Below the pieces are notes generated by a model. It searched no databases. It was not told the origin of the DNA and saw only the letters and a list, made by a program, of their open reading frames with translations. This document shows, piece by piece, positions 8,034 through 13,509 of a DNA stretch of 29,290 bases. Positions within the stretch are counted from its first letter, which is position 1. Each line of letters starts with the position of its first letter. The DNA is from Acidaminococcus sp. CAG:917. GTDB taxonomy: Bacteria; Bacillota; Clostridia; Christensenellales; CAG-917. A program made the position numbers and the translations under genes. Location of the stretch: the NCBI GenBank assembly GCA_000437555.1, contig FR901015.1, forward strand, positions 87,758 to 117,047, read 5' to 3'.

Positions 8034-8948
8034 ATGGCTAAACGTAAATTTTACTATAAAAAAGAAAACAAACCTCAAAAGCTTCAAAACGTATATGACC
8101 CGCAGATGGAACAGAAAGCGAAATCCGTTTTAATAGACGATTTGTCTTTAAGCGAGGTCACTTGTGCTTTGCTTAAAAAGAATAATTTTAAACAGTGTTC
8201 CGACCTTGTGGTAAGGACGGAAAAGGATATGTATAAGATTCAGAATTTCGGTAAAAAGCATCTTATCGAAATTTCAAAGGCTTTAAAATCAAAAGGATTT
8301 TGTTTTGCAACTCTTCCCGCTTCGGCACCAAAGGCAGTCAAGGAAAATGCTAAACAATCCTCTAAAGATTCTCAAAAGCAAAAGTCCAACATAAAGGCCG
8401 CTTTGCCCGAGAAAAGAGCAGAGCAAAAACATACCAAAGAACCAACCGAGATTTTACCGAACAGGAAGTTTTTTACTCTCAGCGGAAAATTAAGGCAGGG
8501 AGAGGGAAGGCCGAGATATGACCATACCGAATCAAAGCCTATATCTTCTGTTCCTTATCCGCCGTCTGAGTGGAGAAAAGTTCAAAGAGGCACTAAATGG
8601 GGTTTTTACGACGGAGTTAAAAACGTTATAGAGCCTAAATATGACGAAGTCTTTTCGTTTAAAGAAGGGCTTGCCTGCGTCGAGCTTGACGAAAAGTGCG
8701 GATTTATAGATGAAAAAAACAATGTGGTGATACCTTTTGAATACGAATCGGCGCTCAGTTTTTCCGAAGGTTATGCCGTTGTAGTGAAAGACGGAAAATG
8801 CGGATATATAGACAAGAAAAACAATCTTGTAATAGCTTTCGATTTTGATGCCGCTACTCCTTTTGAGGGTGGAACCGCACGGGTTAAAAAAGACGGCAGG
8901 TGGGGCGTTGTCGACACAAACGGCTCCGTAAAATGGAACGCTAAATAA
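8034..8948 (+). CDS. Fusion of an RNA polymerase alpha-CTD-like domain with WG repeats
   Basis: 304 residues, ATG with AAGGAG 5 bases upstream. Residues about 32-92 match the C-terminal domain of the RNA polymerase alpha subunit: 'IDDLSLS' (as DDLELT), 'DLVVRTEKDMYKIQNFGKK' (as DLVQRTEVELLKTPNLGKK), then 'IEISKALKSKGF'. Against the E. coli sequence, the positions of Arg265, Asn268 and Cys269 are Val, Ala and Leu, while Gly296, Lys298 and Glu302 are kept and Ser299 is His. A Lys/Gln-rich linker spans 93-180. Residues 188-300 carry four WG-type repeats at 33-35 residue spacing (KWGFYD 188, KCGFID 221, KCGYID 256, RWGVVD 289). There is no signal peptide, so it is probably cytoplasmic. Whether the CTD-like part still binds DNA is doubtful; function unknown. 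Confidence 0.85.
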   Translation: MAKRKFYYKKENKPQKLQNVYDPQMEQKAKSVLIDDLSLSEVTCALLKKNNFKQCSDLVVRTEKDMYKIQNFGKKHLIEISKALKSKGFCFATLPASAPKAVKENAKQSSKDSQKQKSNIKAALPEKRAEQKHTKEPTEILPNRKFFTLSGKLRQGEGRPRYDHTESKPISSVPYPPSEWRKVQRGTKWGFYDGVKNVIEPKYDEVFSFKEGLACVELDEKCGFIDEKNNVVIPFEYESALSFSEGYAVVVKDGKCGYIDKKNNLVIAFDFDAATPFEGGTARVKKDGRWGVVDTNGSVKWNAK

Positions 8949-9035
8949 ACTTTCGGCGATATATCGGATTTATTTTTATTGTATTTAAACTTATTTAATA
9001 TTTATATAATCCCATAAAAATTTCAGGTGATAACG

Positions 9036-9057
9036 ACGCGAATTTTTCGCGTTTTTA
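9036..9057 (+). terminator. Terminator after the alpha-CTD/WG gene
   Basis: Stem ACGCGAA (9036-9042) with TTCGCGT (9046-9052), a 3-base loop and a T-rich tail, about 90 bases after the stop codon. Confidence 0.7.
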
Positions 9058-9152
9058 TTTTGTTTAAAACTTGCAAATATTCCGCTATCAGGCGACGATA
9101 TGTATAAGGCGATAAGGGCTTTTAGTATAATTTCAATTCTATTTTTAATATG

Positions 9153-9175
9153 AAAAAAACCTGCCGAAAGGCAGG
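9153..9175 (-). terminator. Terminator of rpsT
   Basis: A stem of CCTGCC (9160-9165) with GGCAGG (9170-9175). On the minus strand it is followed by a run of seven T (9159-9153). It lies about 20 bases after the rpsT stop. Confidence 0.9.
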
Positions 9176-9197
9176 CGAGAAAAATTCGTGAAGTTAA

Positions 9198-9476
9198 TTA
9201 TTTACCCAATTCTGCTTTGAGGTTTGAAAGCGCCCTTGAAATGGTAGCAACTTTTCTCGAGCAGGTATTGTCGGCATAAACACCGTCATATCTTGCTTTA
9301 TCGATAACGCTCACGGTTTCAGGCAAAAGTTTTTCCGCAAGTTCCAAATCTTTTGCGGCTATAGCTGCATTGTATTTTTTGATTGCGTTTTTAACTCTTG
9401 ATTTTTTTTGAACGTTTTCCGCATTTTGTCTTGCCGAAACACGAACTCTTTTTTTCGCTGATTTAATGTTAGGCAT
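9198..9476 (-). CDS. rpsT: 30S ribosomal protein bS20
   Basis: 92 residues, close to the usual 85-95 of bS20. The N-terminus 'MPNIKSAKKRVRVS' is the family signature. The rest is the expected set of basic helices that bind the 5' domain of 16S rRNA, with 'NTCSRKVATISRAL' near the C-terminal end as in other Bacillota. The start has AAGGAG 5-6 bases upstream. It has its own promoter (9516-9544) and terminator, so it is monocistronic. It is next to gpr, transcribed in the opposite direction; rpsT and gpr are often neighbours in Clostridia and Bacilli, which supports both calls. Confidence 0.97.
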   Translation of the reverse strand: MPNIKSAKKRVRVSARQNAENVQKKSRVKNAIKKYNAAIAAKDLELAEKLLPETVSVIDKARYDGVYADNTCSRKVATISRALSNLKAELGK

Positions 9477-9515
9477 TTTTTTCTCCTTTAAGATACCTTA
9501 ATTTTCACTCATAAG

Positions 9516-9544
9516 ATAATATCATAAGAAAATAATTTTTGCAA
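9516..9544 (-). promoter_or_regulatory. Strong extended -10 promoter of rpsT
   Basis: On the minus strand: TTGCAA (9544-9539), a 17-base spacer and TATTAT (9521-9516), with TG one base before the -10. The leader to the rpsT start is about 35 bases. Confidence 0.75.
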
Positions 9545-9586
9545 CAAATTTTGCATTGTTTTTTTTAAATAAAAAATAATAAAATT

Positions 9587-10462
9587 ATGGAATATATTCA
9601 ATGTGCCATAGACGGTTTTGAAAAAGATAAAAAGATTAAAACCGTCAAAACGGATTTAAAGTTTGCCGTAAAAAGCGTGTCGGAATTATCCGAAGACGAT
9701 ATGACTGTCGGTAAAAAAGCGGGTATATATATAACCTATGATTTAAAAAAAAGAACGTTTGAAGACTGTTCGAATTTTATTGAAAATTTCGGAGCCGACA
9801 TTTTTTCGCTTGCCAAGAGGAAGGGAAACCCGAAAACCGTGCTTGTGGTCGGTCTTGGCAACACTAGTTTTGAATGTGATAAATTGGGCGCCTTGGTGAC
9901 GTCAAAGATAAAAATAACAAGACAGAGTCATCAAGGTTGCAGTTCGGAATTTAGCGGAAACGATTCAGATGAAAGGAGCAGGGGTAAAAAAACCAAAATA
10001 TCAGTGTGTTGCGCCGTGCCCGAGGTATTATCAAAAACGGGGATTAATTCAAGCGAATTCGTGGCGGGTATTTGCGATAAAATCAAGCCGGACTTGGTAA
10101 TTGCGTGCGATACTCTTTGCACTTCAAACCTGAGCAGAATCAACAACAGCTTTCAGCTTTCCGACACGGGTATTAAGCCGGGCGGTGGAGTGGGCTCCGA
10201 AACGGGGGATATTTCGGAATCGAGTTTAAAGATTCCCGTGCTGGCGATAGGCGTTCCTTTAGTTCTTAAAACGAGCGGATTGATTTTTGATTGCATAAAC
10301 GTATATGAGGGTTTAGGCGGAAAATCGGTTGATATGAAAAGATTCGGGGAAATGATATTAAAAGAGCCGTCAAAATACGTTACACCCAAGGAAATAGACT
10401 TTTATGTAGAAAATACCGCCGCCGCTATAGCAGGAGCGATAGATTATGCGTTTGGAAATTAG
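9587..10462 (+). CDS. gpr: Germination protease (GPR, peptidase family A25)
   Basis: 291 residues, shorter than the about 370 of Bacillus GPR but with its landmarks in order. These are 'VKTDLKFAV' at 20-28 (like the RTDLAVE autoprocessing region), 'VVGLGN' at 87-92, 'SKTGINSSEFVAGICDKIKPDLVIACDTL' spread over 149-177, 'LSRINNSFQLSDTGIKPGGGVG' over 182-203, and 'IPVLAIGVPLVL' near 215. GPR cleaves the small acid-soluble proteins on spore DNA during germination and is made as a zymogen in the forespore; proposed active-site aspartates lie in the DTL and SDTG segments, both present here. The region around 116-136 is Ser/Asp/Arg-rich and unlike other GPRs. There is no SD before the ATG, and a forespore sigma promoter could not be placed with confidence. 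It shows that the lineage makes spores. Confidence 0.9.
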   Translation: MEYIQCAIDGFEKDKKIKTVKTDLKFAVKSVSELSEDDMTVGKKAGIYITYDLKKRTFEDCSNFIENFGADIFSLAKRKGNPKTVLVVGLGNTSFECDKLGALVTSKIKITRQSHQGCSSEFSGNDSDERSRGKKTKISVCCAVPEVLSKTGINSSEFVAGICDKIKPDLVIACDTLCTSNLSRINNSFQLSDTGIKPGGGVGSETGDISESSLKIPVLAIGVPLVLKTSGLIFDCINVYEGLGGKSVDMKRFGEMILKEPSKYVTPKEIDFYVENTAAAIAGAIDYAFGN

Positions 10463-10471
10463 GCCGATAAG

Positions 10472-11146
10472 TCAAATTTTTTTGTTTATCAGTTTTTTTA
10501 ACAGTTTGGCGTAAATATCCGTTTGCTGTGCGCCGCTAAACGAAAAGCTCACTTTTCCTTGACTGTCAGAGGGTTTGACGGCAAAAGCCAGTTTATAAAT
10601 CAAGTCGTCGTTTCCGTCAACGATTCTTTTGGGGCATAACAGATTTTGTATTTTATCCTTGATAAAGTTATAATGCGTGCAACCCAGCGATACCGTTTCC
10701 ACTCCGTAATAACAATTCAGAGTTTCATACAGATAATCGTCAATTGCCGAACATTCCTTTTCTAATACAAAACAGTTTTGGATAAGACTGGCCAGATTCG
10801 GCGTATCGCCTGTCATACATTGCGGTTTAAGATTCTTTATTGTGTTGGGAGTAGCTATTAACAATGTTTCTTTATCGACATACGGTTTTAGAGTGTAAAC
10901 GTCTTTTAAACTGTCCTGCACAAGTGACGAGGCGGTATAACAGCCAACAACAATTAAATCCGTTTCTCTTTTTATAATCTTTAGTTTATGCAATAGATTT
11001 CTCTTTAAAAAATCAGCGTTCTTTTGCCCGAAAGGGAAGAGGTCGTTGTCCGCGAAATATAAATAGTCGCAGTCGGGGAAAGCCGAAATTAATCTCGATA
11101 AGGTGGTAAGTCCGCCTATTCCGCTGTCGTATACGCCGATTCTCAT
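10472..11146 (-). CDS. Glutamate racemase-like protein with altered CNTA motif
   Basis: 224 residues, against about 260-270 for MurI. The Asp/Glu racemase pattern is clear: 'VYDSGIGGLTTLSRL' with Asp7, 'YLYFADNDLFPFGQK' at 29-42, the first catalytic Cys69 in 'VVGCYTASS', 'LIATPNTIKN' near 96-105 and the second catalytic Cys156 in 'SLGCTHYN'. MurI makes D-glutamate for peptidoglycan. Here the normal 'CNTA' is 'CYTA', so the Asn that binds the substrate is Tyr70, and the protein is about 40 residues short, mainly in the middle and at the end. It may be a divergent MurI or a paralogue with another substrate. It ends 9 bases from the end of convergent gpr. No SD is seen before its ATG. Confidence 0.8.
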   Translation of the reverse strand: MRIGVYDSGIGGLTTLSRLISAFPDCDYLYFADNDLFPFGQKNADFLKRNLLHKLKIIKRETDLIVVGCYTASSLVQDSLKDVYTLKPYVDKETLLIATPNTIKNLKPQCMTGDTPNLASLIQNCFVLEKECSAIDDYLYETLNCYYGVETVSLGCTHYNFIKDKIQNLLCPKRIVDGNDDLIYKLAFAVKPSDSQGKVSFSFSGAQQTDIYAKLLKKLINKKI

Positions 11147-11221
11147 AATTCAAGTTATGAAACAGACGGCGCAAAATTTACTAAAATGCCAAAATTGAGG
11201 CAATTTTACTTAAAACTTAAC

Positions 11222-11253
11222 AAAAAAGGATAAATTGTTAAAATTTATCCTTT
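11222..11253 (-). terminator. Likely terminator of the pyridoxal kinase gene
   Basis: A 12-bp A/T-rich perfect stem (11225-11236 with 11242-11253) and a 5-base loop. On the minus strand it runs into six T (11227-11222). It is weak in G+C, so efficiency is uncertain. Confidence 0.6.
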
Positions 11254-11403
11254 ATCCTTTTAAAGTGAAATGCATAAAACAATATTTAATTAAAAATTAA
11301 AAATCAAGTTTATCCGTTTATTTAGGTCGGTCAATAAATTTGCGATGAAAATAATTTTTGTGTATCGAAAACTGAGGTTTGATTATACTTTTTGCGCGCA
11401 GGT

Positions 11404-12213
11404 TTATAAATAGCTCAAAAATCTTTCAATGACAAGTCCGTATTTTAAATTGTGTCCTTCTTTGACGGTCAGGTCAATACAGTCGTGCACGAAATCAACC
11501 GCCTTTTGGACGGATTGACAAAAATCATTGCCCTTTAAAAGCGTTGCCAAAAATACGCTGGAGAGCACGTCACCCGCGCCGTGAATATTAAGGTCAAAAC
11601 GCTTGTTGAACTGAAATGTTATTTCACCGTTATAAAGCGTTGCCGTCCCGCACTTATCCTTATCTGCAATGCCGGAAAGAACTACTTTTTCAAAACCATG
11701 TTTTTTAAGATTTTTTAATATGGCAACAGCACTTTCTTTTGTAGGCTGTAAATCTTCTTTTATATTGGCGAGCATTTTTCCTTCCGTAAAGTTTGGCATC
11801 AGGATATCGGCAAGATTTACAAGCGAAAGCATTTTTTGGTAATAATCGTTGTCGAAAACGACGTAGAGACTGCCGTTGTCTGCCATGGCGGGGTCAATAG
11901 CGATTAAAGTGCCCTTAGATTTTAAATCGGTTGCAATTTCGATGGCGGAATTTACGGCGCTTATAGTACCCAAAAATCCTGTATACAAACAATCGAATTT
12001 AATATCTATTTTTTTAAAATGATTGTATGCGGGCATCAAAAAATCGCTTAAGTCCTTAAAAGTAAAATCCGGAATAGCCGTCTGCGTTGAATAAAGGGCG
12101 GTAGGAAGCGCGACTGCCTCGTGACCGGCCGCGAAAAGGACGGGAATTGCGCTGGTCAGCGAACAGCGTCCTATAGATGAAAAATCTTGCAAAGTTAAAA
12201 TACGCTTATTCAT
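11404..12213 (-). CDS. pdxK: Pyridoxal/pyridoxamine kinase (ribokinase-like fold)
   Basis: 269 residues, the normal size. 'LTLQDFSSIGRCSLTSAIPVL' at 6-26 is the N-terminal substrate region of pyridoxamine kinases. 'TGFLGT' is at 78-83, 'IDPAMADNGSLY' at 106-117 corresponds to the usual DPVMGDNG, 'LMPNFTEGKML' is at 138-148, and the anion hole with the catalytic base is 'HGAGDVLSS' at 211-219 with Asp215. It phosphorylates the 5' hydroxyl of the B6 vitamers in the salvage route to PLP, in the cytoplasm. HGAGD in place of HGTGD is a mild change. There is no SD: the promoter places the first transcribed base on the A of the ATG, so the mRNA is probably leaderless. It is divergent from the SRP RNA gene. 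A hydroxymethylpyrimidine kinase role is less likely. Confidence 0.9.
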   Translation of the reverse strand: MNKRILTLQDFSSIGRCSLTSAIPVLFAAGHEAVALPTALYSTQTAIPDFTFKDLSDFLMPAYNHFKKIDIKFDCLYTGFLGTISAVNSAIEIATDLKSKGTLIAIDPAMADNGSLYVVFDNDYYQKMLSLVNLADILMPNFTEGKMLANIKEDLQPTKESAVAILKNLKKHGFEKVVLSGIADKDKCGTATLYNGEITFQFNKRFDLNIHGAGDVLSSVFLATLLKGNDFCQSVQKAVDFVHDCIDLTVKEGHNLKYGLVIERFLSYL

Positions 12214-12219
12214 AGCCGT

Positions 12220-12248
12220 ATTTTAGCACTTTTTTTGACATTTAGCAA
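12220..12248 (-). promoter_or_regulatory. Promoter of pdxK giving a leaderless transcript
   Basis: On the minus strand: TTGCTA (12248-12243), a 17-base spacer and TAAAAT (12225-12220). Seven bases below the -10 lies the A of the pdxK ATG at 12213. Confidence 0.55.
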
Positions 12249-12270
12249 ATTTTATTAATCAAAAAAGTAC

Positions 12271-12299
12271 TTGCAATAACGCTTGCTGTATGATAAAAT
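12271..12299 (+). promoter_or_regulatory. Promoter of the SRP RNA gene
   Basis: TTGCAA at 12271-12276, a 17-base spacer and TAAAAT at 12294-12299, with TG at 12291-12292 as in an extended -10. The expected first base, 12306, is the first base of the closing SRP helix. Confidence 0.75.
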
Positions 12300-12305
12300 A
12301 CAGTA

Positions 12306-12572
12306 GCCGTGCTAGACGGGGAGCCAGCGGTGCCCTGTAAACCGCAATCCGCTATAGCGGTGTCGAATACCGATTGAGGTGCAATCTATGGAAGGTTGCG
12401 CTGTGCAAGGGATGTTGATAACAAGGTCTTGTGCAATGCTATGCTGTGAACCGTGTCAGAGCTTGACCGCAGCAGCACTAAGCAGATTTTAGTGTGTGCC
12501 ACAAGGAAGCTTTGAGGGAGTTACCTACACAGTTTCCGCTTCGGTAGAATGTATCGATCGAGGTTGCACGGT
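12306..12572 (+). ncRNA. ffs: Large bacterial SRP RNA (6S-type scRNA with Alu domain)
   Basis: About 267 bases. It is the RNA scaffold of the signal recognition particle, binding Ffh to target membrane and exported proteins. The 5' end GCCGTGC (12306-12312) pairs with GCACGG (12566-12571). The Alu part is recognisable from 'AGCGGTGCCCTGTAA' (from 12326), then 'CGCAATCCGCTATAGCGG' and 'GTCGAAT', as in Bacillus scRNA. The S domain contains 'GTGAACCGTGTCAG' and 'AGCAGCACTAAG', the conserved Ffh-binding asymmetric loop region. The apical part between CAG and AGCAG reads AGCTTGACCGC in place of the common form with a GGAA loop, so the tip looks like a UGAC or hexaloop. Its 3' end runs directly into the hairpin array, whose first unit is the natural terminator. 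Confidence 0.93.
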
Positions 12573-13115
12573 ATTCAAAAACGCTCTTGAAAAAGAGCGT
12601 TTTTGAATATATCGAGTGTAAAAACGGTATTCAAAAACGCTCTTGGAAAAGAGCGTTTTTGAATACATCGAGTGCGAAAACGGTATTCAAAAACGCTCTT
12701 GAAAAAGAGCGTTTTTGAATACATCGAGTGCGAAAACGGTATTCAAAAACGCTCTTGGAAAAGAGCGTTTTTGAATACATCGAGTGCGAAAACGGTATTC
12801 AAAAACGCTCTTGGAAAAGAGCGTTTTTGAATACATCGAGTGCGAAAACGGTATTCAAAAACGCTCTTGGAAAAGAGCGTTTTTGAATACATCGAGTGCG
12901 AAAACGGTATTCAAAAACGCTCTTGGAAAAGAGCGTTTTTGAATACATCGAGTGCGAAAACGGTATTCAAAAACGCTCTTGGAAAAGAGCGTTTTTGAAT
13001 ACATCGAGTGCGAAAACGGTATTCAAAAACGCTCTTGAAAAAGAGCGTTTTTGAATATATCGAGTGCAAAAACGGTATTCAAAAACACTCTTGGAAAAGA
13101 GCGTTTTTGAATATA
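12573..13115 (+). repeat. Tandem array of 56-bp units, each a GNRA-capped terminator-like hairpin
   Basis: Nine full units start at 12573, 12629, 12685, 12741, 12797, 12853, 12909, 12965 and 13021, and a tenth is partial (13077-13115). Each unit has the arm ATTCAAAAACGCTCTT, a tetraloop and the exact complementary arm (16-bp stem), then a 20-base linker ending in AAAACGGT. The loop is GAAA in units 1, 3 and 9 and GGAA in the others; both are GNRA. Units 2 and 4-8 are identical, while units 1 and 9 share a linker variant (TATATCGAG for TACATCGAG) and unit 10 has one arm mismatch, so the middle looks recently homogenised. The arms contain A5 and T5, so each hairpin can resemble an intrinsic terminator on either strand. 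The first unit directly follows the SRP RNA. Confidence 0.95.
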
Positions 13116-13122
13116 GAGTAGA

Positions 13123-13216
13123 GGTATTGAAACGCTCTGTTTCAAAAGTATTTTGGATACGGAATTATAAAGGTATTTTAAACGTTCTAAAAAGAGCGTT
13201 TTTAATCATATCGAAA
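13123..13216 (+). repeat. Decayed copies of the 56-bp hairpin unit
   Basis: After the tenth unit, GGTATTGAAACGCTCTG at 13123-13139 keeps a left arm. From 13173 a diverged unit is readable: 'TTTTAAACGTTCT', 'AAAAGAGCGTTTTTAAT' and 'CATATCGA' correspond to left arm, right arm and linker. They suggest an older, longer array that has eroded at its far end. Confidence 0.7.
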
Positions 13217-13442
13217 ATGTTTTGTTTTATATCGTCGCTGTATAGGGTATGCTTCATTTGACGCCGTGTTTATAATCTCATATGCGACCGTTAAATCGCA
13301 TCAAAAGGCAACGTATTTATAACTTGTTTTTTTGATTTTTTTAAGCGATAGGTTTTATTTTTTTTTTCTATAATTAAGCAAAAGTGTTATTTTTAAGCCG
13401 ACGGCGCAGTTTAAGTTTTTTATTAAAACAATTTGTATTCGT
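13217..13442. other. Non-coding stretch between the array and the ileS promoter
   Basis: A+T-rich with no gene. One perfect 6-bp hairpin lies at 13282-13301 (ATGCGA with TCGCAT, 8-base loop), without a T-run. No T-box elements were found. Confidence 0.45.
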
Positions 13443-13472
13443 TTGACTTTTTTTGATTTATGAAATTATAAT
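13443..13472 (+). promoter_or_regulatory. Promoter of ileS
   Basis: TTGACT at 13443-13448, an 18-base spacer and a perfect TATAAT at 13467-13472. The leader to ATG 13510 is about 30 bases, which leaves no room for a T-box. Confidence 0.65.
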
Positions 13473-13509
13473 AAACAATAATAATATCAAATTATAATTG
13501 AGGATTTAT

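Noticed and set aside
12573..13115. CRISPR array
   Set aside because: The units are direct repeats, but the linkers between hairpins are the same in every unit. There are no unique spacers and no cas genes.
13064..13261. Open frame of 65 codons across the last array units
   Set aside because: It is made from repeat and decayed repeat sequence, has no SD, and its product is low-complexity hydrophobic and basic.
13282..13301. Small perfect hairpin as a terminator
   Set aside because: The 6-bp stem has no T-run behind it on either strand.
13217..13509. T-box riboswitch before ileS
   Set aside because: No AGGGTGG-like or tRNA-acceptor-binding bulge sequence and no terminator/antiterminator pair was found; the promoter is too close to the start codon.
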